Below, piece by piece: positions 48,247 to 59,769 of a stretch of 64,000 nt of DNA (position 1 is the stretch's first letter; every line of letters starts with the position of its first letter). This DNA comes from Ehretia macrophylla (taxonomy: Eukaryota > Streptophyta > Magnoliopsida > Boraginales > Ehretiaceae). The notes beneath the pieces were generated by a model. The model made no database searches. It saw only the letters and a list, made by a program, of their open reading frames with translations, and was not told the DNA's origin. The stretch covers positions 62,774,763 to 62,838,762 of the forward strand of contig CM075773.1 in the NCBI GenBank assembly GCA_037974665.1. The letters are read 5' to 3'. The position numbers and the translations under genes are program-made.

Positions 48247-48881
48247 CAGTAGAACCTCTTTAAATTAATAGCGTTGGGATTATCAAATTCTATTAATTTA
48301 GTGAGATATTAATTTATAGATAAAATAATAACTATTAATTTATAGAGATATTTTTAATTTTTTTTGGCTTTATAATAAACATATTATGATTATGCTATTT
48401 TTTTTTGCTTGTATTTTTCGGTCCAATTTGAAAAGAAAAGTAATGAGAATAAAAGATAAAATTTAATTTAATATGATTAGAGCAAAGTTTCACTAATCTT
48501 GTGTCCAAGTTCTTGTAGGATTAGGATGAGAACTAATTTCTCTAATCTTGTATTCTAATCTTTGTAGGATTATCTAAATATTTTCTCTTTAAATAATTAA
48601 ATATGAGATTCAGCTAGATTTGAAGTTCAATAAAACACAAGTTACTCTCGATTCATATTTTAAAAAAACCTCATAGTCAATTTATTATGTACTTTTTAGT
48701 TAATTATTAATTTATAAAATATTTGGATTAATAAAATACAAATAAAAATTTTTAAATGTATTATCTTATAATTTAATTGAATTTATCAAATTTTTACACT
48801 GGTCCAAGTCGGGATCGGATATTTATGTTAATTAAAAGATATTATTAATTTATTAAATATTAATTTAAAGAGGTCCTACTG
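48247..48881. mobile_element. Emigrant-like (pogo/Tc1-mariner) MITE, 635 bp
   Basis: The ends are CAGTAGAACCTCTTTAAATT (left) and CAGTAGGACCTCTTTAAATT (right, reverse), both extending through AATA with one mismatch in 24. TA dinucleotides flank it at 48245-48246 and 48882-48883. The ends closely follow the CAGTAAAACCTCTATAAATT consensus that I recall for Arabidopsis Emigrant. No transposase. Confidence 0.9.
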
Positions 48882-48883
48882 TA

Positions 48884-51800
48884 TCTTTGTCTAGTACCAC
48901 ATTAGTGTAAAAAATTCGAGTTCCTCTTTTTACTTTTTTAATTCAACATCAGCAATCTTGATCATAAATTTTGTATATATATATATATACCATAGTAGAC
49001 TGTACAAAATGAGAAACAATTGTTAGTCTTTTATAGGATCTAATATAAAAAATAAAACACTACTGCAATTAATATATTAAATTAAACAAATTTAAAGCAA
49101 GCCATTGAAATTGCCTTTTGTGTAACCCTATAGAAAGAATCTTGACCGACGTGTTATGATAGACACGTCTAAATTAGTTGATCTTTCTCCTTTTCCTCTC
49201 CAACTCTTATATAGTGGCTCTCAATGAGTCAAGTCAACCCTAGTACTCTAATATATAGACTATTAGTATTTTAGATGAAAGAGAGAGCCTAGCCTTAAAA
49301 TCTTTATCGTGCCCTCGATCAAACTGTCTTAATACTTAAACAAACGTTATATTTTGTATACCATATTTCTAGTAAAATAATAATAGTAATGATACAGACC
49401 TAGTCTCAACTGAATTAGATCACCATAAATTATGTTTTGAGATTTACTAATCAACATTAACCCATTTTTTAAAATAATAAAAAAATACCCAATCATTAGT
49501 AACCCACAACTAGAAAAATTATAACAACAATTACATTTTGCATATGATCAATACATTAAATCATTTTGTCTGTAATAGAAAACCAGTGCTCATACTAATC
49601 ATTATCTGTTAATCATATCAAACTTGCATAAAAAAATTCCGTCCAACATGAAGAAAATAGATAGCCTAATACAGTTCGATAGTACTACATTAGTACATTT
49701 GTAAGTGTTTCAGCATGGCAGACAGTGACCTTCAGCTTTGAAAACAATATCCAAAACTGAACTTTGGAATCTCAAAATTAAGAAACATAACACTTAAGAT
49801 TCTTTAGGAACAAACCAAATTAAGTGTCGAGACAATAAAATATATGAGAAAAATCACCCAAAGATATGAAGGTGACATTCTTGTTTTTTCTTTTTTTTTT
49901 TTGTCAAGTAGATAATTCTATTAATATTTAAAAGAAATGGCATTGAACCTACACCAATACAATAAAAAACTTTATATACAAGACATTCAAGCCCAAGAGA
50001 AAGGTTAAGAGAAACTATTTCATACGGTTGATTAACGTTCGACCTTTTAGTAGGGGTGGGTCCAAGGGCTCTATTGGGTCCACTTCAAATGTCAGGTCAT
50101 TTGAAATAATTTTTCAAAAATTAGTAACCCAATTGATATTTAACAGATCAATTCTAACTTTTTCTGCCACCCAGTCAATGATTTATAGCAGATGTACGTA
50201 CATACTTAATAGCAAAATGTGGATTAGAGAGCAATAGATCTAAGTACATGCTTGTTTTCGAGCTCCTTCGGTTTTCTCACAATTTCTGCATTTAGTTTTT
50301 GGCACTACTACTATTGCATTAAATGTTAAACTTCTTTTAAAACTCCAGCATGGCCAATAAATAAATACCCACCACTTTGAGGTCATATTCGTTCCCTTTG
50401 AATTCTTTAATTTCCACAAGTTTTTTTTTTTTGGTCAATTTTTCCACAAGTTGAAGGCAAGATGACAAGCACTGAGGTAATTTTTGTGGTTCAATCTAAG
50501 AAAAACTCTTCAAAAAGTTTAAATTGATCGGTTAGTCTGATTTTTATTCACATGGGGTGGTCTTCACATTTGTGGAGATCCCTTGTTTTTAAGAGTCATG
50601 TGATTAAAAGTCTAGATTAATCGATCAGTTTAGATTTTTTAAAGACTTTTCCACAATCCAATTACAAGCACCAAAAGCATCTTATTGGTTAATTGTGTCA
50701 CAATCCATATGCTTCTTTTAATTGATACTTTATTCTAACGTTCTAATATTATATCTCAATTATTTATTTCACTCAAAATAATCAACCTTTGATCTAACAG
50801 CTACTTTTGACAAAAAAAAAATTCTAATAACTACAATAATTCCTAATTATTAGATCAAAATAATTAATTTCACCCCACAAAAACACTCATCCTCTAAGTT
50901 TTTGTATTTTTTAAAAATAAATAAATAAATAGTTAAGACGTAATGGTAGAATAATGTATTAATTACAAGAGTATCTTAATCCTTTCAAAAGTCGACAAGA
51001 CACAAAAAAAATTGGGAGTGGGGCCTAATACAACAATTAGGGGAAAGGGTTAAATGCATGAAGCCTTTTCAGCTTTTTTGACCTTGTAATATTTATTTAT
51101 TTTTCTTTAACTTCTGTTATTAGCTTCTCAACAGAATAGGTTAAAAAACACATAGACTTGTAAGATGACATAAGCTATTACAATCCTAGTCAAGTTCAAT
51201 TAGTTAAAGTAGCCAGTTGGTATGTAATTATTTTGTAATTTCATTCATTAATCTTTATTTTCAAATGTAAAAATTCATTTATCAAAGGTCCTTAAATGGT
51301 TATTAATTTTTCAATTATGTAGAGGGGGTTCTTTTTTTATGATAGATATATTAAATCAGAAGAGCTGAAGAAATTACAAGAGAAAAAAAGATCACCCATT
51401 ACCAACTGTTTATCAGAATTATGACCATGATTAAGTTTGGTAGAATAATTTATTTTAACAATGTGGTAGATAATTTCTAGTATTTTAAAATGAAATCTAT
51501 ACATTCTATTTTTAAAAAAAAAAATCAATATGTATCATGCATGAATCATCTAATTCTTATTAAAAATGAATTAAGATGAAAATTTATGAATGAATTTTTT
51601 TTTGACTTTCTTAACTAGATTGACTTATTGAGAAAACTATTTTATGATACAAAACAAAATTTGCTATGATAGTAAACTTCGTCATAAAAATAAACCAAGA
51701 GCGACGAGATTTGACATTATCTCTTGATGAATTTTCATTTTTGAAAAATATATTTGCATTAAGAAAATTATTATTTTTTTGGTCGAAATTATGTTTCGTT

Positions 51801-52769
51801 TAATTAAGAAAATTATTCGGACAATTAGATTTTCGGCAAGAAGTAGCTGCTATATGTAACATATTGCAACACAAAATTCATCAAGTTGACAACTTTTGCG
51901 GTGATTGAATTCATCATGTTGACAAAATATCTTGCCACTTAAAAAACAAAATTGTCACTAAAACTTTCATGCCATATAGTACGAAGAAAAACTTTGATAA
52001 TTTTGTCCTAAACGCTTGAAGACCAGTTTGAGCATTAAGAATAACTTAATTTGAAATATTTGCTATGATGTAATAAAAGGATTATAAATATAATTGGATC
52101 GTTTGATCCAAGCATATGAAACTAAAGTGGGTGGATTTCGTGCCCTTTTAATGAAATAAATATGAGATGAAGTGTCAAAAACTTCAAATAAGTACCATTG
52201 TCACTACTTTTATAAAATAAATCGAACTTCAATCTTAAAACTTCTAACCACAAACACAATAATTACACTTACAAAAGCAACCATGCTAAAGTACATAGAA
52301 TAGAATGTAACTAAACCAAAATCATGGGTTTTAACATGTTTGTCATTGAATTTGACTACAAAGTTATTGTTGACTTAGATCATATTAATTAAAAAGTTGA
52401 TAGCATTCTTACATATACTATTAAATTGTACCCTTTTCTTGACAATTGTACTGTTAAATTTATTAGTAAGAACTCAAATATTCAACTGACTTGCGATCCA
52501 AACTAAAAATAGACTTTTGTCTCTTGATTGGGTTACAAACCCACCTTTTGAATTGTAAAATTTCCATCCCTTTATCTGAAATTGATTAACTCTTTTTTAT
52601 TATATTAATATTAAGTTTCCTTTTGACAAAAAAAGAAACCCAAAATGCCATCCAGATCACGTAAATGTGCAAGTAAGATGAGGACCTCAATTCTTGTTTA
52701 GTTAAAGCAAAAAGTTGAAAGGTTCCTTTCCAACAAAGAAAAACTAGAAAGGAAAGGAAAACTAGAAAA
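48884..52769. other. Spacer, no supported gene
   Basis: AT-rich spacer with an AT microsatellite near 48975-48990 and one MITE (listed separately at 50500). Short open frames here (for example 50028-50237) have no recognisable content. Confidence 0.5.
50500..50651. mobile_element. Small MITE, about 152 bp, copy 2
   Basis: Inverted arms GAAAAACTCTTCAAAAAGTT and (reverse) GAAAAGTCTTTAAAAAATCT, both followed by TAAA-TGATCG and ATTCACATG / AATCACATG. Same family as 26578-26721. Confidence 0.75.
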
Positions 52770-52877
52770 AAATATTCAACTTTTGTAATGCCTAATGATA
52801 AAGAAAAGCAGATCTGGAGTCCTTAGCTTACGACTCCTTGAACTGGGTTTCAATGACAAAATATTCAACTTTTGTAA
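52770..52877 (+). repeat. 70-bp insertion between 19-bp direct repeats
   Basis: AAATATTCAACTTTTGTAA occurs at 52770-52788 and exactly again at 52859-52877. The 70 bp between them include CGACTCCTTGAACTGGG, which is also the wording of the LINE motif AYDSLNW at 60358-60380. It may be a very short LINE-derived or filler insertion with its target duplication. Confidence 0.65.
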
Positions 52878-52896
52878 GCTTATTGGCAGTTCAGGG

Positions 52897-54478
52897 TGTG
52901 AAATCTCAGTTTTTGTCTTTATCTCGATTTGTGTGTTTTTATCTCAATTTACGTGATTTGACATATTTATGTGTTATATGAGTTAGAATGTGTTAAATAT
53001 ATGATTTATATTCATAATACATGCTATGTGTGCATTCATAAAATTTTCATCAAAAACGACATCATAAATTTTATCGACGATTTTTGTAAATAGTGTTTTG
53101 AACACCTATCCGCTAAAATTTTTACAAGGGTATTTTAAACGTCTTAAAACCTAGTCCTCTATTATTAATAGACTCATGTTTGATGAAAATTGATTCTGAA
53201 ATGGAATAGTAATTTAAATAGACTTTTCGGGCGAAAAATAACGTTTTTGAGCCAAATAGTAATTTCTTCTAAACCCGATTCTTGCATTGACTTTCGTTGA
53301 CCTAGTATATATTAATATAAATGTATTTATATGTGGTATTAAATGATTTTAGATTAATTGTGTATTTAAAAGACACTTGAAAATAAATAATATGACTTTT
53401 CACCTTCTTTTGCAAAAATCGAGTTTTTAACCGAGTTGGGTGTAAGTCTATGCATGTGAAACTTCTTGTCACCTAAAAATAAACTACTTAAAATAGTCTA
53501 AGTGTTAAATTAATGTTTTGAGCAAGAAATAGTCTAAAATGAAATTAAAAGATAAGAAAATACTAAAAATAACTAAGTGTCAACTTTGACTTTCTTTTAT
53601 TTGTTTGACATTTGCTTAATATATCATCAACACACATTAAAAGCTCACAAAAAACACTCATTTTACACACACATTACCAAAAATCCTTGAGGGAGAAGAA
53701 AGAAAGCATTTTCAAGGTTTTTCAAAATATTTTTCACATAGATTTTGCAATTCAAGTCTAAATCACTTCATTCAAAGCTTGATTTCACTTGTTGGGCATC
53801 CATTTTACATCTTTCTTGCATCAAAACACATCAAATGTGAGAGAAAAATTCTAGATCTTAAAATGTCATTTTTATGTTTTTGCATATAATTGAATTTTGA
53901 ACCGTTAGAATGTTGAATTTATATTATATTATTTCTCAGTGCATGTAAGGATCTTTTATATGCCTTTATATAAGATTTGAACCGTTGTAGCATGAATTTT
54001 TATTTTCGGGTATTAAAAGTTGAGTTGTTGGCTATTTGTTGAATATTTTGGGTTGTAGTGGTTGGAATCGATTACCGTCGATTTGTAAAAGTTTATTAAA
54101 TATGAGGTAGTACCGTTGTAATGCCGAAATTTTGATTGTGATGTCGGTGTGAAAGTACGAAAATTTCAGCCTAGGTGCATTGAGGTTTTAGGGTTGTTGG
54201 ACTTGATTTGGATGTATTTTGGTTGGTTTTCGAGAGGGCTAATGCAGTTGATTGAGTGGGTAAGTGATAGGAACTGGTTTGGATTAGTTGAATGTAAGTT
54301 AGAATTATTAGAAGTTTAAGTTATCTTTCTTTAAAATGTTGATATTTGCCTTTGGATGATCAGGTGGTGTTTGAGTGATTGAATTGTGAGTTGTTGATGG
54401 TTAGATTAGGGTTTGGTTGTGTGTCTAATGCATGTTAAGTTGGGTGGCCTACTTTGTCATCTAACTTAGTTGTTTAGT
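52897..54478 (+). repeat. 5' LTR of the Gypsy element, truncated
   Basis: Matches 57184-58775 closely (TGTGAAATCTCAG against TGTGAAACCCCAG at the start, and a shared end at AACTTAGTTGTTTAGT). The last kilobase of the LTR is missing. Confidence 0.88.
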
Positions 54479-57183
54479 ATGTATTAAGTGAAAGAAAAGT
54501 GAAACATATGTTAATATGTTTATGTGATTAATTTACTTATGTGTCTAACTTTCTATGTGATCAATATGCTTTATGTGTTAAGTGAACTAATGTGGTCAAT
54601 ATGTTTTATGTGATAACGTGTCTTACGTACTCAATGTGTTGTAGTTAATATGCATTTTGTGATTAATGTGTATTATGTGACAAATGTGTTTTATGTGATT
54701 GAAGTGTCTGTGTGAAGTTAGTTGTTTATGTGGTTTTAATTGTTTATAACTAGCTTATGTGAAACAACGTGCTTTAGGTGCTCAATGTACTTTAAGTGAC
54801 CAATGTGAGTTACGTGATCAACTTGTCTTATGTGAAGTTTGTTGTTTATGTGACTTTAATTGTTTATAACTTACTTCTGTGATATAACCTGTTTATGTGA
54901 TGTTGGCTTCTTATATGCTGAATTGTGAGTTATGTGATAATGTTGTAATATATGATAATCATGTAATATGTTGGTACTTGTTTTCATGAGATTATATTGT
55001 ATATATGCTATAACTGTGGGTGATTCTTTTTGGTGAAGTAAGGATGACTGCAAGAGTTTTCGAAAATAGAGGTAGGCCATGATTTTGAATTATTATTATT
55101 CTAAAAGTTTATTAGTGAGATTTTAATTGTTATGTTTATGGATTTTAGTCTCAGTTTAATGGATCTATTCTTGATGTTCCTTTAGCGAGAATGAAATTGT
55201 TCGAGGAAATTGCAATGTATCTTGATGATTATAATTACTTTTGTTGCCATGTTTAACCTGTTATTAGTTGAAGATGGATCATAAGTTGAGGTTTCCGTGA
55301 GGTTGTGATTATTCACTTTTGGAGTCTCAACTCAGACTATACTTTCTTAAGGTTATTTTAGAATGACTTTATTTGAGGAATTAGTGATGTATATTTGTGA
55401 ATGTAATGAAGTGTGGTATAACATGTGAATCTTTCTACTATTTGGAATTGTTATATTATTAATGGATATTTTGGAATTTTGATCTTTAAACCTTGGAGAT
55501 AATTGGAGTAATTCCTGACTAAAGTTACTTTATTCGAAGATGTAATTGTTGGGAGATAGAATTATTTGAGGAAATAAGAATGCATTTTGGTGACTGAACA
55601 TTTACTTGCCTACATCGAGCTTTTGAGTTCTAGGTAGCGTGACTTTCTAAATTGTTGATTGAGGATTCTCTTGTGTTATAATGGGTTATATGAATCTGTA
55701 TTGTGTTATCAGATTTTGGAGTCTTCATTAGTCAATCTTATTGGTTAATCGGTGATTTATCTTGTTTGGTGATTGGTCTGGTACGGAATGTAAAATTTTG
55801 GAGTGATTTATCTTGTTTGTTGATTGTTATGACTCCTTAGGTTCTCTAGATCTCCTTAGTGTCTTGTTTTGAAGAAAGATTGTAGGATGTGACTTTATGG
55901 TATTTAAATGTGTAGGTGGGACACCCCCTTTGTGCTTCCTATTCTATTGGTCTTATTATTCTTTTCTACTCTATTATCACTTATTTGAGAGAGAGTTACA
56001 CTTTTCTAGCGTATCAATTATTTCTTGAAAGTTTTGCTTATTGGATTAATGGATCCTATACTCATTTGACATTGTTTTTATTCTTAACGTTCATATTTGC
56101 TTCTTATAGCAATGTTGCTTATTGGAGTTAAGGTTTGAGACGTCTATATTTCATTCTATATCTCCAGCCATTGGTCTCAATATTTCATTTCATCCTATTA
56201 CTATTCATTTGAAAGTAATTTTTCGTTTGGTATATCATTTTACTTGTTCGAGTTTTTCTTGCTTGATGTACTCCCTACCTAAGTACATCATTGTCATTCT
56301 TGTTGATCCTTGTTAATCTTATTGTTTTATTATTAAATCCTGAGCCATTACTTTGCTTGTAATTGCTCATTTAATATACTCAGCACTCTCATTTCTTATT
56401 TATACTTCTTTTGTTATTGCGTGCTGAGATACTCATTATCTTGACACTCATATTTTCTATTAAATTAATCATCTCTTATTTCTTAATTTCATTTTGCCTC
56501 AAGTACAACTTACTTGTTGGTTCCTTGAACAATCATCGAGAATTGAAATGTCTACTTGTTCAGGAATTTTGTTCAACATACTCAGCACTGTTTTGACTCG
56601 TCATCATCCTTTGTTCGTACTTACTTAACTGATAGGTGCTGAGACATTTCTTATCTTAGTTATCATGCATCCTTATTAAACTATTAGCCTCTTGATTCTT
56701 TAACTTGTTTGATCTCTTGTTGACTTGATTGTTGGCTCGAATATGACTTTCCATATTCTTATTTCGTTGTAAATTTCATAAGAGCCATATTCTGACAAAT
56801 GTCACTTTTGAGATATTTCCTTGATCAATAATCATTCATGTTATCGTGAATGAGTTCTTAAACCCTCGGGGTGTTCATAGAACTCTTTTGTGTAGTAAGA
56901 AATGATTGATAAGTAGTAGTGTCATGCTAAGACTTTGGAGTTGCAATTTCTTTCATATGCAATATGATATTAGGTGGGAGAGAATTATGAATTGAAGATT
57001 GTCTTGGAATTATGATCATCAACTTGCAGTCAACAGAGTTTGTTCTTTTGAGGTCTTTGATTAAGTGTCATCCTAAGAGATAAACAAGAACTAAGAGAAG
57101 TATTGTTAAGTGTAACGATTGAGGATTTAATTGTCTGTCAGATCGAGAATTGCGCGGACGCAATTGTTTTAAGGGGGAGAGAA
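54479..57183 (+). other. Internal region of the Gypsy element, non-coding
   Basis: 54490-54990 is made of imperfect units around TTATGTGATCAATGTG. The rest has only short open frames. No gag, protease, integrase or polymerase motifs were seen. It ends in the purine tract at 57171-57183. Confidence 0.65.
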
Positions 57184-59768
57184 TGTGAAACCCCAGTTTT
57201 TGGCTTTACCTCGATTTGCATGTCTTTGCCTCAATTTGCATGATTTGACCTGTTTATGTTTTATATGAGTTAGAATGTGCTAAATATGTGATTTATATTC
57301 CTAATACATGTTATGTGTGCATTCATGAAATTTTTATAAAAAACGGCATCATAAATTTTATCGACAATTTTTGTGAATAGTATTTTGAACACCTGTCCGC
57401 TAAAATTTTTACAAGGGTGTTTTAAACGTCTTAAAACCTAGTCCTCAATTATTAATAGACCCATGTTTGATAAAAATTGATTCTGAAACGGAATAGTAAT
57501 TTAAATAGACTTTTCGGGCGAAAAGTAGCATTTTTTAGCCAAATAGTGATTTCTTCTAAACCCGATTCTTGCATTGACTTTTGTTGACCTAGTATATATT
57601 AATATAAATGTATTTATATGTGGTATTAAATGATTTTAGATTAATTGTGCATTCAAAAGACATTTGAAAACAAATAATATGACTTTTCACCTTCTTTTGC
57701 AAAAATTGAGTTTTTAACCGAGTCGGGTGTAAGTCTATGCATGTGAAACTTCTTGTCACCTAAAAATAAACTACTTAAAATAGTCTAAGTGTTAAATTAA
57801 TGTTTTGAGCAAGAAATAGTCTAAAATGGAATTAAAAGACAAGAAAATACTAAAAATAACTAAGTGTCAACTTTGACTTTCTTTTATTTGTTTGACCATT
57901 GCTTAATATATCATCAACACATATTAAAAGCTCACAAAACACACTCATTTTACACACACATTACCGAAAATCCATGAGGGAGAAGAAAGAAGGCATTTTC
58001 AAGGTTTTTCAAAGCATTTTTCACATAGATTTTGCAATTCAAGTCCAAATCACTTCATTCAAAGCTTGATTTCACTTGTTGGGCATCCATTCTACATATT
58101 TCTTGCATCAAAACACATCAAAGGTGAGAGAAAAATTCTAGATCTCAAAATGTGATTTTTATGTTTTTGCATATAATTGAATTTTGAACCGTTAGAATGT
58201 TGAATTGATGTTATATTATTGCTCAGTACATGCTAAGGATCGTTTATATGTGTTTATATAAGATTTGAACCGTTGTAGCATGAATTTTATTTTCGAGTAT
58301 TAAAAGTTGAGTTGTTAGTTATTTATTGAATATTTTGAGTTGTAGTGGTTGGAATCGATTGCCGTCAATTTGTAAAAGTTTGTTAAATACTGGGTAGTAC
58401 CATCGTAATGCCGAAATTTTGATTGTGATATCAGTGTGAAAGTTCAGAAATTTCAGTCTAGGTGCATTGGGGTTTTAGGGTTGTTGGGCTTGATTTGAAT
58501 GTATTTTGGTTGGTTTCCGAGGGGAGTAATGTAGTTGATTGAGTAGCTGAGTGATAGGAACTGGTTTGGAGTTGTTTGGATTAGTAGAATATAAGTTATG
58601 ATTATTCGAAGTTTAGGTTGTCTTTCATTAAAATATTGATATATGCCTTTAGATGATCGGGTGGTGTTTGAGTGATTGAATTGTGAATTGTTGATGATTA
58701 GATTAGGGTTTGTTTGTGTGTCTAATGCATGTTAAGTTGGGTGGCCTACTTTGTCATCTAACTTAGTTGTTTAGTTGTTAATTGATTAATTGATGTTATG
58801 TTGTTGAAATGTTATTAATTGATTGATGATTAATTGATTATTGATTATTGATTATTGATGAACCGGGAGATAGTCAATGGAAAAGGTTGTCCTCCTGTGA
58901 TTGAATGTTTATTATTATTGCTGAGTCTTGATATGCGTGTGCCACATCTCGGGCGGTATTGGGCCGTCGGGTTGAAAACGACATGGCTATTAGAGGCTAC
59001 CCTCATCTCGCATGGGCAGAAATGCCATGGATGGCAGGGCTAGTGAGGTACCTCGGGTGTGTGTGTCATGGGAGTGATAAGAAGTTGGTTGAGATCGTGA
59101 TGGCTTTTGGAGCTACACCAACTAGAGTATCCTTTATTGAATGGTCATTATAGTTTATGTGTTTATATTGTTATTGATGTTTATTGTGTGTTTACTGCTC
59201 AAAGGATGATTTCCAAGGAATATAGAAAATACTATTAGAGATCTATCGAATCCTCATTGGGCTTGTTTTATATAAGTTCACTCTCAATTATTGCATGCAT
59301 GCAGGTGTTACTAAGCCTGACTACGGGTACATACCTCTTGAAGAGGGAAATGTGTCATATGTGGATGAGTCTTATGTGCAGGAGTCATTGCCATGAGATT
59401 GTCTTAGTTGTTATAAAATAATGTGTTGTATAACCTAACTTAATATAAAGACATATGTATGTTGATTCAGTAGTCTTTAATTTGATCATGACTAGATTAC
59501 TAAGTTGGTTATAACCTATTTTGGAAATGTATGTTATATAGTAAATGTATGATGTTAGAACGGAGGCATATAACCTATGGATGCAATGGTAAAGAATGTT
59601 TATTGTATGTTGTGGTTGTGTTGTTAATTGTTGAATTATTGTGGAGTTGGATGTATGAGTTTCGAAGAGGTTGGTTTAGAGCCTCGGTATCCGAGTTACA
59701 ATCGTTATACTGCTGAAATTCCGTTCCGTCCTGACTGATCATAGGAGGGGTCAAGTTGGGACGTGACA
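57184..59768 (+). repeat. 3' LTR of the Gypsy element, 2585 bp
   Basis: Starts TGTGAAACCCCAG and ends GGGACGTGACA. It contains a variable TTGATTAATTGATTATTG-rich stretch (58776-58860) at the point where the 5' LTR match stops. Confidence 0.87.
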
Positions 59769-59769
59769 T

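Larger units (their letters stand above)
52897..59768 (+). mobile_element. Gypsy-type LTR retrotransposon, non-coding, 6872 bp
   Basis: Both LTRs begin TGTGAAA. The 3' LTR (57184-59768) ends GGGACGTGACA and is preceded by a purine tract (AAGGGGGAGAGAA, 57171-57183). The flanks are CAGGG (52892-52896) and TAGGG (59769-59773), a 5-bp target duplication with one mismatch. The 5' LTR matches only over its first 1.58 kb. After that comes a 2.7-kb internal region without gag or pol and without a primer-binding site that I could find. It may be a deleted element or a non-autonomous derivative. Confidence 0.87.
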
